DNA of 64,000 bases from Fimbriimonadaceae bacterium (lineage in GTDB: Bacteria > Armatimonadota > Fimbriimonadia > Fimbriimonadales > Fimbriimonadaceae): positions 1 to 64,000 of the forward strand of contig JADLBH010000015.1 in the NCBI GenBank assembly GCA_020847855.1, written 5' to 3'. This document shows positions 24,175-32,625 of this stretch, piece after piece (position 1 is the stretch's first letter; each line of letters starts with the position of its first letter). The notes beneath the pieces were generated by a model. The model worked only from the letters and a program-made list of their open reading frames with translations. It did no database searches and was not told the origin of the DNA. The translations under genes were made by a program, and so were the position numbers.

Positions 24175-24502
24175 CCTCATCGCAACCGCGCTTCTTCATG
24201 CCAACGGCATGATTGTCGAGCAGAACCCGCTCATGCGCCCCTTGATCGAGCGAAGCGAGTGGCTCTTCGCCAGCGTGAAGTCCTTGACGATCCTAGGCGT
24301 GTACGTGGTGATGCGGGGGTACGGGCAGTCGAACCGGGACTTTGTCCGCAAGGCGGCGATGATCGGCGTGAGCGCCTATGTTGTCTTGTGGGCGGCTTGG
24401 TTCGCCGCGGGCACCGCGCACAACCTGAAGACCGAGGCCCACGTGCCCGAAGTCGTCCTGGTCGCTCCGGTCTCGCCTGCCGCGGCTAGGCACACGTTTT
24501 GA
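24026..24502 (+). CDS. DUF5658-like membrane protein
   Basis: The 158-residue reading has about three membrane helices (ALGLLVAVATIDLIATALL, then SVKSLTILGVYVVMRG, then AAMIGVSAYVVLWAAWFAAG). It carries the NPLM motif in EQNPLMRPL that I associate with DUF5658-like proteins. The only ATG that keeps the first helix is at 24026, which overlaps the PBP4 gene by 149 bp. TTG 24074 would shorten the overlap to 101 bp, and no better site is visible. The helices and conserved NPLM argue that the gene is real and that only the start is uncertain. Confidence 0.55.
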   Translation: MEAGGRQARFGALKTSLSGRWRRALEAEGKWRTWLPSRALGLLVAVATIDLIATALLHANGMIVEQNPLMRPLIERSEWLFASVKSLTILGVYVVMRGYGQSNRDFVRKAAMIGVSAYVVLWAAWFAAGTAHNLKTEAHVPEVVLVAPVSPAAARHTF

Positions 24503-24528
24503 CAGGTATCGGGCGGTATGGCTATAAT
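24499..24528 (+). promoter_or_regulatory. near-consensus sigma-70 promoter for infC-rpmI-rplT
   Basis: TTGACA (24499-24504) and TATAAT (24523-24528) are both perfect consensus hexamers with an 18-nt spacer. Start of transcription is expected near 24535, giving an infC leader of about 35 nt. It is the strongest promoter-like sequence in the window, as fits a ribosomal protein operon. Confidence 0.85.
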
Positions 24529-24569
24529 CGCATTCGGATGATCCGGAAGCAACATAGAGGTGGCGACCG

Positions 24570-25163
24570 ATAGCGCGCAAGTTCTACAGGCGTAGAGGGC
24601 CCGACGCTGGCCCGCCCATCAACGAACGCCTGCTCCGGATTCCCAAGCTTCGCGTGATCGGTGCGGACGGGCAGGCCCTCGGGGTGCTCGATTCACGGGA
24701 CGCGCTGGAAGCAGCCAGGGACGCCAGCCTCGATCTGGTGCTCGTGGCCGACAAGGCAGACCCGCCGGTGGCGAAGATCACTGACTTTGGCAAGCACAAG
24801 TACGAACAGTCCAAGCTGAAAAAGGACAAGAAGCCCAAGGTCCAGAACGTCAAGGGTATAAAGATCAGTCCGAACATCGCAGTCCACGACGCAGCCGTGA
24901 TGAGCCGCCGAGCGAGGGAGTTCCTCACTCAAGGCGACAAGGTCAGGTTGGTCTGTCGGTTCAGGCAGCGAGAATTGGCACACCAGGACGTGGGGCTCAA
25001 GAAGCTAGCGGCCATGATCGAGGAACTGGACGACGTCGGGAAACCCGACCGAGACCCGGTTCTGAACGGTCGGGAGATGGTCGTGGTGTTGAACCCGCGC
25101 CCGCCAGGAAAGACGAAGAATGCCCAAGCTGAAGACAAGCAAGACGGCGGCGAAGAGGTTTAA
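24570..25163 (+). CDS. infC: translation initiation factor IF-3 with probable AUA start codon
   Basis: IF-3 keeps 30S subunits free and checks start codons. The family N-terminus [20 protein letters not shown] begins right after ATA 24570-24572. Between the in-frame TAG at 24555-24557 and this ATA there is no ATG, GTG or TTG codon, while GAGGTGG (24557-24563) sits 6 nt before it. The first standard internal ATG (24846 or later) or the GTG codons would remove conserved N-terminal residues. infC is known to use rare starts (AUU, AUC or AUA) for self-regulation in other bacteria, so AUA is plausible here. The N-domain, linker and C-domain ([15 protein letters not shown]) are complete in 197 residues. 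The 3' end overlaps rpmI by 44 bp. Confidence 0.88.
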   Translation: MARKFYRRRGPDAGPPINERLLRIPKLRVIGADGQALGVLDSRDALEAARDASLDLVLVADKADPPVAKITDFGKHKYEQSKLKKDKKPKVQNVKGIKISPNIAVHDAAVMSRRAREFLTQGDKVRLVCRFRQRELAHQDVGLKKLAAMIEELDDVGKPDRDPVLNGREMVVVLNPRPPGKTKNAQAEDKQDGGEEV

Positions 25164-25314
25164 GATCTCAGGCTCCGGGAAGATCATGCGGCGCAAGTCG
25201 TACAACAACCACATGTTCTTCCACAAGTCGGGCTCGCAAAAGCGCCGCCTGGACAAGGACGCCGAGCTCTCAGGCACCGAGCTCAAGCGCGTGAAGCGCT
25301 TGCTCGGGCTCTAG
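25120..25314 (+). CDS. rpmI: 50S ribosomal protein L35
   Basis: The 64-residue protein starts [20 protein letters not shown] and continues [13 protein letters not shown], a full match to bacterial L35. It lies in the conserved infC-rpmI-rplT order. The start ATG 25120 is fixed by homology, although it lies 44 bp inside infC in another frame; translational coupling to infC is likely. No strong ribosome site is seen ahead of it other than GGAAAGACGAAG. Confidence 0.95.
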   Translation: MPKLKTSKTAAKRFKISGSGKIMRRKSYNNHMFFHKSGSQKRRLDKDAELSGTELKRVKRLLGL

Positions 25315-25406
25315 GCTGGGCAAAGGGCCGTTCCTACCGCTACCTCCGGCAAGCACGGACGGGACACGGTCGGCCCGGAACGATGAAACCATAAAGAGAA
25401 AGGAAC

Positions 25407-25754
25407 ATGGCAAGAATCAAACGCGGCCTGATGCGCCACAAACGGCACAAGAAGGTCATCAAGAGCGCATCGGGGTACTTCCAGCGCAAGAAGAACGTCT
25501 TCAAGAACGCCCACGAACAGGTGATGAAGAGCGGTCAGTACGCTTTTCGCGACCGTCGTCGGCGCAAGCGCGACTTCCGTCGCCTCTGGATCGTGCGCCT
25601 GAGTGCTGCGTGCAAGCAGTGCGGGGTGCGGTACAGCGACTTCATCCATGGGCTGAACTCCAAAGGCATGCAAGTGGACCGCAAGATGCTCAGTGAGCTC
25701 GCGATCAGCGATATGAAGGCATTCGAGGCGGTCGTCAAGCAGGCAACGGCCTAA
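25407..25754 (+). CDS. rplT: 50S ribosomal protein L20
   Basis: The 115-residue protein is a standard L20: ARIKRGLMRHKRHKKVIKSA at the N-terminus, then the globular C-terminal domain with YSDFIHGLNSKGMQVDRKML. It is an early 23S rRNA binder. The 92-nt gap after rpmI holds AAAGGAAC directly before the ATG. In other bacteria L20 represses its own operon by binding mRNA; I did not find an obvious pseudoknot by eye. No clear terminator follows. Confidence 0.95.
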   Translation: MARIKRGLMRHKRHKKVIKSASGYFQRKKNVFKNAHEQVMKSGQYAFRDRRRRKRDFRRLWIVRLSAACKQCGVRYSDFIHGLNSKGMQVDRKMLSELAISDMKAFEAVVKQATA

Positions 25755-25859
25755 GGACGACCCTTCCGGAGCCCAACGACTGGGGTGCGAATCCTGTGAC
25801 ACTCGTGTGACGGTGGGTTCGGCATTCTCGGCTCATCGCGCACGTTTTCAGTCACGAGT

Positions 25860-25905
25860 CCGCAGATCGGCAAGTTCTGCGGGCTCAGATGCCGATCGTT
25901 ATACT
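25860..25905 (+). promoter_or_regulatory. palindrome and -10 box upstream of the SARP/STAND regulator
   Basis: CCGCAGA (25860-25866) is repeated inverted as TCTGCGG (25876-25882) across 9 nt. TATACT at 25900-25905 is a good -10 for the gene at 25933. The palindrome therefore covers the -35 area, where a repressor or activator dimer would bind. No U-run follows, which argues against a terminator for rplT. Confidence 0.45.
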
Positions 25906-25932
25906 GGGCTCCAGGGCACCGGCTGAAAAGGC

Positions 25933-28782
25933 ATGTATCAAGTTCGGCTTTTGGGGGGGTTCGCGCTTCAAGACGCAGCCGGGGCACCCTTGCGCTTCCG
26001 AACCCGGAAGACTGCCGCCCTCTTCGCCTTCCTCACTTACTTCACTGACCGGGCCCATCCCAGGGAGAGCCTGGCGGACTGGTTCTGGCCGGAAGCCGAT
26101 GCCGAAGCCTCTCGTCAGAGCCTGCGAATGGCCCTTAGCGATATCCGCAAGGTGGTTTCGGAACCGGGCCTGGTTCGCGCAGACCGGGATACCGTGGAAC
26201 TCGACACGACGGGCTTCAGCGTGGACATTGCCCGGTTTCGTGAACTTTCGCGAGACGGTACCAAGGAATCCCTCGCCGAGGCCGCTGAACTCTACACCGG
26301 GCCACTTTTGCACGGCATCGAGGAGGGGTGGGTGATGCCTCAGCGAAGCGTCCTCGAAGAAGAATACGCGCAGGCCGTGGTTCGCCTCATGCAGCTCTAT
26401 GGCGCGTCCGGCGAGTTCTCCCAAGGGTTGGCGGTGGGGAAGCGGGCCCTCGCCCAGGTGGGGGATCGGGAAGACATTCACATCGGCCTGATCCGGCTCT
26501 ATTCGCTGAGCGGGGCCCCTAGCTTGGCCATCGCCCAATACGAGGAGTTGGAGCGGCGCCTGGACGAAGAATGGGGCGAGCAGCCGAGCGAGGCTGCGCG
26601 CCATGCCCTGGAAGCGGTACCTCAAGCACACGCGCCCGCGGTCACCAAAAACCCCTCCGCACCCTCTGGCAGGATCTTTGGCAGGGACTCGGCCTTGGAA
26701 GCCATCGCCGGGCTCCTCCTCGATGACCAGGAGTCCAGGCTCGTCACGCTTCACGGTCCCGCAGGTTCGGGAAAGACCACGCTGGCGCAGCACGTTGCTG
26801 CCCGGATTGTCCGCTTCTTTCCGGGGAGGTGTTGGTTGGTGGACCTTACGACGTGCTCGTCCGTGGACTCTCTCCCAGGCTCGATCGCCAGTTGCCTGGG
26901 AATCATAGGCGTCGAGCCCAACTCACAGATCGCGGCGTGCGCCCACCATCTGAGCAACGCACCTTCTTTGCTCGTACTGGACAACCTGGAGCACCTGCTG
27001 CCCCATGCGGCGGGATTCGTCGAGAAGATCTTGGCCGGGGCCCCGTTGCTCCGAGTCCTCGCTACGACCCGGAGGATTCTCGAGATCGAAGGGGAGTTGG
27101 TCCAGACCGTCCCACCGCTAGCTCTGCCCGATCCGGAAGCGACCTTTGAGGAAGTGCAGGCCGCACCGGCCGTCCAAATGTTCGTTGCACGGGCTACGGC
27201 GGCGAACCCTTCGTTTCGGCTCACGCCGGACAATGCCCGCTCGGTCGTGGCCCTGTGCCAACACGTAGAGGGCCTCCCACTCTCAATTTCGCTTGCCGCT
27301 CGCCAAGCGAGCAGTAAGAGTCCGGCACAGATTCTCGCTTCTCTGAGTCTGCCAGGCGAGCACCTCCGCCATGCCGAGGGTCGGAGCGGGAGCTTGGCGG
27401 CTGCGCTGCGGTGGAGCCTCGACCTGGTCTCGCCCGAGGCTGCGGGGTGCTTCGTCGCTGTCTCCCAGTTCCGTACGCCGTTCACCGCGTTGGACGCGGA
27501 GGTGCTTACCGGCGGGGCTGAGGTCCATGAGACCTTGTCCGAGCTCGTGAAGTCGGGCCTCATCGAGTGCGATCCGGACGGCGAAGTTGCAGAGTTCCAC
27601 CTCTTTGAGATGTTCAAGGAGGTGGGCAGAGCGCTTCAGGCGGATCGTGCCGAGGGAATCGCCGTGCTCCACTTTGACTGGGTTCGCGGCCTGGTCGCGA
27701 GGGCGGAGGTGCCGATGAACCGTGCGTTGGGCCCTCGGGAGGCAGACATCTTGGCCGCTCTCGATGCCCCCGTACCCGCCGGAACCTTGGGGGCCTTCCT
27801 CCTGGAGTTGGAACCTTGGCTTCAAGAAACAGACCGGCTCAAGCCGCTGACCGATGTCCTTCGCACCGCCTACGATCGGATGAGCGATGCCCGGTTGAAG
27901 GCGCGCATCGGGGTCATGTTCATCCTTGCCACCTCCAACGTCGGTTCCATTTCGGAAGCGATGGAGGCGGGCGAAGCGGTGGTCGCGCTCGCCCGGAACT
28001 CGGGGGACGAGGACGCGATCCTCCGTGCGCTCCTAGCCCACGGGAACATCCTCAAGGCAGCGGGAGACTATGCCTCCGCGGAAACGCTCTATAAGGAGTC
28101 CGTAGCAAGGAGCGAGGGGCTGAGGGACGTTGAACGGCTTGCCCAGTCCTACTACTCCTTGGGCCTGGTGCGCTACTGCGTTTCCGACAGCGTCGGATCC
28201 TTGGCCTATCACCTCAGGGCCCTGGAGGTCGCCAGGAAAGGGAGAGACTACCGCTCGCTGGTCAGGATCCTCTTCGACACGGGATCGGAGCTCGTCAAGC
28301 AGGGAGAGCCGGAGCGCGGCCTCGCCATGGTGGAGGAGAGCGTCGCCCTGGCCCAGGAACTCGGCATCGTGAGGCTCGAAGGGCTCGCACGCTGGCAGGA
28401 GGGAGAGGCCCGACGAACCTTGGGACAAGGCCGTGAAGCGGTGTGCGCACTTGTGGAATCCGCACGGCTCGTGAGGAAGGCTGGGTTCGAGGCGGGACTG
28501 AACTGGATCGCGCTCACGATCGCCGGGGCCCTTGTGACCGTGGAAGACTGGACCCTCGCCACCCGCTTCCTAGCACGGATGACGACCCAGCGAGAGGCCG
28601 ACTCCAGGCCGCTTGCGGGCTATGAGGTGGACGACTCGAACGGGATCAGGGAGCGGATTCTCGCCGGCATAGGCCAGGCTCGGTTCGATCGAGCCTGGGG
28701 CGAGGGAGCGAGGTCGAACTGGGCAGTCCTTGTCTCGCACCTCGAAGACCTCGTGTCGTCCTGGGAGCCGATGCACGAGTGA
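25933..28782 (+). CDS. AfsR/SARP-type transcriptional regulator with STAND ATPase and TPR domains
   Basis: The 949-residue protein combines a SARP-type N-terminus with a winged-helix-like part (1-95, KTAALFAFLTYF) and a bacterial transcriptional activation (BTAD) helical domain (95-225). A STAND/NB-ARC-like ATPase follows, with Walker A GPAGSGKTT (275-283), Walker B LLVLDNLEH (347-355) and a sensor-like ATTRR. The C-terminus is a TPR-like region (about 650-930). Such proteins are signal-responsive switches that bind DNA. No receptor or biosynthetic cluster is adjacent; the next gene is an acyl-CoA dehydrogenase. The promoter and palindrome are at 25860-25905. Confidence 0.8.
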   Translation: MYQVRLLGGFALQDAAGAPLRFRTRKTAALFAFLTYFTDRAHPRESLADWFWPEADAEASRQSLRMALSDIRKVVSEPGLVRADRDTVELDTTGFSVDIARFRELSRDGTKESLAEAAELYTGPLLHGIEEGWVMPQRSVLEEEYAQAVVRLMQLYGASGEFSQGLAVGKRALAQVGDREDIHIGLIRLYSLSGAPSLAIAQYEELERRLDEEWGEQPSEAARHALEAVPQAHAPAVTKNPSAPSGRIFGRDSALEAIAGLLLDDQESRLVTLHGPAGSGKTTLAQHVAARIVRFFPGRCWLVDLTTCSSVDSLPGSIASCLGIIGVEPNSQIAACAHHLSNAPSLLVLDNLEHLLPHAAGFVEKILAGAPLLRVLATTRRILEIEGELVQTVPPLALPDPEATFEEVQAAPAVQMFVARATAANPSFRLTPDNARSVVALCQHVEGLPLSISLAARQASSKSPAQILASLSLPGEHLRHAEGRSGSLAAALRWSLDLVSPEAAGCFVAVSQFRTPFTALDAEVLTGGAEVHETLSELVKSGLIECDPDGEVAEFHLFEMFKEVGRALQADRAEGIAVLHFDWVRGLVARAEVPMNRALGPREADILAALDAPVPAGTLGAFLLELEPWLQETDRLKPLTDVLRTAYDRMSDARLKARIGVMFILATSNVGSISEAMEAGEAVVALARNSGDEDAILRALLAHGNILKAAGDYASAETLYKESVARSEGLRDVERLAQSYYSLGLVRYCVSDSVGSLAYHLRALEVARKGRDYRSLVRILFDTGSELVKQGEPERGLAMVEESVALAQELGIVRLEGLARWQEGEARRTLGQGREAVCALVESARLVRKAGFEAGLNWIALTIAGALVTVEDWTLATRFLARMTTQREADSRPLAGYEVDDSNGIRERILAGIGQARFDRAWGEGARSNWAVLVSHLEDLVSSWEPMHE

Positions 28783-28806
28783 CCCCTGCCCTGCACGCAT
28801 CGGCCT

Positions 28807-28829
28807 CTCCGAGTAGAATCCGCTCGGAG
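28807..28829 (+). promoter_or_regulatory. palindrome spanning the -10 box of the acyl-CoA dehydrogenase gene
   Basis: CTCCGAG (28807-28813) and CTCGGAG (28823-28829) flank TAGAAT (28814-28819), with the same 7-9-7 geometry as the palindrome upstream of the SARP gene but different sequence. It could be an operator. The second arm also contains a possible ribosome site (CGGAG) 5 nt before ATG 28835. Confidence 0.4.
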
Positions 28830-28834
28830 ACCGA

Positions 28835-29968
28835 ATGAGCTTGCAGACGTCCGCGAGTCCCGCACAGTACGAATCCGAGGCCGCATTCCTCGAAGGGGTC
28901 GAGCAGTTCGTTCAAGACTACGTATTGCCGAGCACACGGGCTTGGGAGGCCGACCGTCTGCCGGACGACGTCTTCCGGCGCTGCGCGGAAGTCGGGCTCA
29001 TGGGAATGACCGTGCCGCGCGAGCACGGCGGCAACGAGGTTTCTTGCGTCGCTTATTGCGAGGCGTGTCGGCTGGTCGCCCAGGGCGACCCGGCCCTCAG
29101 CATGAACCTGGCCGCGATCAACGCGCTCTGTCTCGGCCACTTGGTGAAGCTCACGACCCCAGAGCAACGGGAGAAGTACCTCGGGCCCGCGGTGCGAGCC
29201 GAGATCGAGCTGGCATGGGGGCTCACCGAGCCGGATGCGGGCTCCGATGCGAGACGGGTTCAAACATGGGCGACCCCGATCCAGGGCAGGGAAGGCTACT
29301 ACCATCTCAACGGTCAGAAGATGTTCATCACCAATGGCGGCCGGGCGGATCTTATCATCATGATCGCCAGGACGAGCGAGAAGGAACTGAGCGCCTTCCT
29401 CATGGAGACCGATCAGCCAGGCTTCCAGCTCGGGCCCCGGATTCCGACCATCGGCGTGCAAGCGAGTTGGACGAGCCAGTTCGAATTGAAGGACGCGGTG
29501 GCGTGGCACACCCCTTGTACCTTCGAGGAGGCGATCAGCTTCCTTGGGCGCGGCAGGCTGGGCATCGCGGCCATGGCCCTCGGCATCGCCGAGAAGGCCC
29601 ACGAGCTTGCCGTTGCCTACAGCATGCAGCGACAGCAGTTCAAACGTAGGCTCTGCGACATGCAGAGCGTCCAGAACTTTATCGCGGACAGCGAGATGGA
29701 GATCGAGGCGGCGAGGCTGCTCGTGCGCAAGGGAGCCGAGATGTTCGACCGGGGCGAGGACGTCACCAAGGCGGCGAGCATGGCCAAGCTCTACGCGAGC
29801 GAGACCTCGAACCGGGTCACGAACCGAGCGATCCAGATCCACGGGGGACGAGGCATGACCTTCGAGCACCTTGTCGAGAAGCTATGGCGCGATGCGAAAC
29901 TTACCGAGATCGGCGAGGGTTGTAGCGAGATTCAGCGAATGGTGATCGCAAAACAGGTCTGTAAGTAG
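28835..29968 (+). CDS. acyl-CoA dehydrogenase
   Basis: The 377-residue flavoenzyme oxidises acyl-CoA to enoyl-CoA and passes electrons to ETF. Family motifs are WGLTEPDAGSDARRVQT (FAD/substrate binding), GQKMFITNGGRADLI and QIHGGRGMTFEHLVEKLWRDAKL. The catalytic base is probably Glu361 in IGEGCSEIQRM, where short- and medium-chain enzymes have IYEGTSEIQR; the Glu is kept, but the Tyr and Thr are replaced by Gly and Cys. Chain-length preference cannot be read. It follows the SARP gene by 52 nt and may be under its own palindromic promoter. Confidence 0.88.
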   Translation: MSLQTSASPAQYESEAAFLEGVEQFVQDYVLPSTRAWEADRLPDDVFRRCAEVGLMGMTVPREHGGNEVSCVAYCEACRLVAQGDPALSMNLAAINALCLGHLVKLTTPEQREKYLGPAVRAEIELAWGLTEPDAGSDARRVQTWATPIQGREGYYHLNGQKMFITNGGRADLIIMIARTSEKELSAFLMETDQPGFQLGPRIPTIGVQASWTSQFELKDAVAWHTPCTFEEAISFLGRGRLGIAAMALGIAEKAHELAVAYSMQRQQFKRRLCDMQSVQNFIADSEMEIEAARLLVRKGAEMFDRGEDVTKAASMAKLYASETSNRVTNRAIQIHGGRGMTFEHLVEKLWRDAKLTEIGEGCSEIQRMVIAKQVCK

Positions 29969-30004
29969 TACCAACCTGCCGCCCCAAACGTAGAATACAG
30001 GTTC

Positions 30005-30961
30005 ATGCTAGCAGTCTTGTTCGCCGCGGCCGTCCAAACGCCTCCTTCGACCCACATCGAACTGAGCCGAGCCTTTCGACCCGGCGACACCCTGAACTAT
30101 GAGTTCAAGACACACCTGCTCTCCGAGCAAAAGCAGCTCGGTATGGCGTTCTATCTGCCGTCCGAGTTCTCCTTGGACTACAAGTTCTCGCTTGCCGTGC
30201 AGAAGGTCACGAACGAGGGGTTTGGTGAGATCGTCTACTCGCGGCCGGTGATGCGCTTTACGGAAGGGGAGACCGCCGATTCCCCACCCAAGACGAAGAC
30301 GGAGAAAGTGGACTGGAAGGTCCTGCTGACCCTCTCGCCCGCCAATGAAGTCACTGCCACGAAGGACTTGAACCCGAAGAAGGAGAAAGGGAAGGACGGC
30401 GAAGGTTTGTACGCCACGACGTCAGGGGCGACGGGGTTGGCCCAAGACTTCGTGGGCGACCTGGTGCGCGAAGTACACGGGCTTGCCATGTTCGCAGGCG
30501 CGCTCGACTCCTCCCTCGACCTCAGCCCCAAGCTGCCCTTTGAGGAGGTCGAGCAAGGCGATACTTGGAAACGCACGGTCGGTTTCCAGCCCAGACAGCT
30601 CAAAGGAAGCGACGAGCACGCGATGCAGCGTCTGGACTACACGTACACCTACGGAGGAAAAGTGATGGGGGACACGACCTTGGTGGATCGGGTGGTCGCC
30701 ACCCTCAGCCTTGAGACCGACGCCGCACCTTTCCTCCTTCAGAGCATGGGGGTCAAACCCGAGGACACTGGCTTGAAGAGCATCCATCTCAAGCTCCAGA
30801 CCAAGATCGTGTACGACCTCGATTCCAAGACCTTTGCTACCCTGAAGGCCGACGCCGTTTCCACCGGGGTGTTCTCGATTACGGTGAAGAGCGAGAGCGA
30901 GGCCGTGGTCGAAGAGAAGTTCACGGGCACCGCGAGCCTCACCTTGCTCTCCAGGTCATGA
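30005..30961 (+). CDS. secreted hypothetical protein
   Basis: The 318-residue protein has a short signal-like start (MLAVLFAAAVQT) and a beta-rich body with FRPGDTLNYEFKTHLLSEQK and many alternating polar/hydrophobic stretches, consistent with an envelope lipid-binding or barrel-like fold. I recognise no catalytic motif. TAGAAT at 29991-29996 lies 8 nt before the ATG. The stop overlaps the next gene by 4 bp (ATGA), so it is coupled to the membrane glycosyltransferase-like gene. Confidence 0.6.
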   Translation: MLAVLFAAAVQTPPSTHIELSRAFRPGDTLNYEFKTHLLSEQKQLGMAFYLPSEFSLDYKFSLAVQKVTNEGFGEIVYSRPVMRFTEGETADSPPKTKTEKVDWKVLLTLSPANEVTATKDLNPKKEKGKDGEGLYATTSGATGLAQDFVGDLVREVHGLAMFAGALDSSLDLSPKLPFEEVEQGDTWKRTVGFQPRQLKGSDEHAMQRLDYTYTYGGKVMGDTTLVDRVVATLSLETDAAPFLLQSMGVKPEDTGLKSIHLKLQTKIVYDLDSKTFATLKADAVSTGVFSITVKSESEAVVEEKFTGTASLTLLSRS

Positions 30962-32625
30962 GCGAGGCTCCGTCGTGGTTTCGCTGGTGCGGACCGAGCC
31001 TCTTCGCGATCGCATTTTTGATCCGTCTTTTGGGCATCGGATGGGGGCTTCCTACGGCGGAGCGGCACTGGAGCCTGCATCCTGACGAGCCCGTCGTGCT
31101 GGCCGCCGCCAACCGGCTCGAGCCCTGGGCTGCCAAGCTCGATCCAGGCTTTTACAACTACGGGACGTTCCCGCTGGCCCTGTTCCGGGTGGGGGGGGCG
31201 ATCTGGCCGGGTGGAGGGGACGACTGGCAGGGGCGGGCCTCCGACCTCCTGGCAGGCAGGCTGGTCTCGGCCCTTGCGGGGGCCGGATGTGCGTGGGTGG
31301 TGTTCCTGGCACTGCGAGGTCGCACTGCGTGGCTGGGCACCGTTCTTGGCGGACTGGCGGTCGCCTTCGCGCCGGGCCTCGTCGTCCATTCCGACTTCAT
31401 GACGGTGGACGCGCTCGCGTCGTTCTGGGTCGTGCTCGCGGTCTGGCTCTCGCTGGAGGCGGGATGGCCCTCCGTCGAGCGCGCGGAAGCCTCCCGATGC
31501 CGGTGGTTGCTTTACGCCGGGTTGGCGGTCGGGCTGGCAACGTCCACGAAGTATTCGGGGCTCGTGGCGATCTCGGCCCCGATCCTCGCGGGCGTGTGGC
31601 TCGCACCGGAGCGTCGGATCACATACATCGGGAGCACGTTCCTCACCGCGATCGTTGCCTTTGTCGCCACGACGCCGGGCCTTCTTCTCCAGCCCGAAGC
31701 GTTCAAGCGCGACTTTCTCTTCGAGATGCAGCACGTGGCGACTGGGCATGGGCTCGTCTTTGCTGGAACCTCGCCCGCCTGGCTCTTTCAGCTAGGGAAC
31801 CTGGTGATCACGTTGGGGCCGTTCCTTGTCCTGCTGGGAGCGGTAGGGTGGGCGGTCGCGGCACGAACCAATGCGACATGGATGTGGCCGGTGCTCGCGG
31901 TGGCCCTTCTCTCGTACGTGCTGATCGGGCGGGCCGAGGTCAAGTTCCTTCGTTATGCGTTGCCGCTCGTGCCGTTGCTCGGTATAGGGCTCGGCTACTT
32001 GGTCGGGGAGGCGCACAAGCGCGGTACTTTGCTCGGGAAGCTGACGGTCGCAATGGCGATCCTGGGGATCGGGGGCATGCCCAGCGGCGGGGCGGCGGCC
32101 TCCCTCATCGCCCTCAAGGCGATGTCGGAGACAGACCCAAGGGACGCGGCCGGTGCCTACTTTCGATCCATGCCCGAGATGACCCGGGTCTATCTCCCCA
32201 ACGACCCGTGGTTCTACAGCCCGACCCTTTCACCGGACCTCGGTGCTCCGCGTTGGGTTCCCGAGGAAGTTCGGCACTCCGAAGCCCTCGCACTCATGCG
32301 CCCCAAGGTATTGCTTGCCCGGCACCCGTGGGATCATGGGCCCTTGGACGAATCGCCCGACTACGTCGTATTCTCGAGCTTCGAAAACGAGGGTGAGGCA
32401 CGGCTCCTCGAACAAGGGGTGAAGGACGAGCGCAACTCTGCGTACGTGGAGTTCCTGGATCGCTTGGAGCAAGGGTACGTGCGCGACCGGGCGTTCCCCG
32501 CGGGCGGATTCGTCCCGGCGGGCCTGACCGCGGTCCACGACATGATGTATGTCCGTCCTATCCTATGGGTTTGGAGACGCAAGACCGATTCGATGGCCCC
32601 ATCGTCGAGTTCCTCGACTCCTTGA
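30958..32625 (+). CDS. GT39/PMT-like membrane glycosyltransferase
   Basis: The 555-residue protein has about 10-12 hydrophobic helices. A first luminal-type loop contains HWSLHPDEPVVLAAANRLE; an acidic pair in this position is the hallmark of GT39/ArnT-like, lipid-sugar-dependent transferases. A second acidic loop, HSDFMTVDALA, is also family-like. The C-terminal third is soluble and probably periplasmic (VYLPNDPWFYSP and following). It would transfer a sugar from a polyprenyl phosphate donor to a protein or lipid; the acceptor is unknown. The 3' end overlaps the Xer gene by 61 bp. Confidence 0.75.
   Translation: MSEAPSWFRWCGPSLFAIAFLIRLLGIGWGLPTAERHWSLHPDEPVVLAAANRLEPWAAKLDPGFYNYGTFPLALFRVGGAIWPGGGDDWQGRASDLLAGRLVSALAGAGCAWVVFLALRGRTAWLGTVLGGLAVAFAPGLVVHSDFMTVDALASFWVVLAVWLSLEAGWPSVERAEASRCRWLLYAGLAVGLATSTKYSGLVAISAPILAGVWLAPERRITYIGSTFLTAIVAFVATTPGLLLQPEAFKRDFLFEMQHVATGHGLVFAGTSPAWLFQLGNLVITLGPFLVLLGAVGWAVAARTNATWMWPVLAVALLSYVLIGRAEVKFLRYALPLVPLLGIGLGYLVGEAHKRGTLLGKLTVAMAILGIGGMPSGGAAASLIALKAMSETDPRDAAGAYFRSMPEMTRVYLPNDPWFYSPTLSPDLGAPRWVPEEVRHSEALALMRPKVLLARHPWDHGPLDESPDYVVFSSFENEGEARLLEQGVKDERNSAYVEFLDRLEQGYVRDRAFPAGGFVPAGLTAVHDMMYVRPILWVWRRKTDSMAPSSSSSTP

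Noticed and set aside
25860-25882. terminator of the rplT operon
   Set aside because: The 7-bp stem has no following T-run and lies at the -35 position of the next gene, which suits an operator better.
25950-25960. G7 run near the start of the SARP regulator as a contingency tract
   Set aside because: The N-terminal domain reads through it in frame; seven Gs are short in a high-GC genome.
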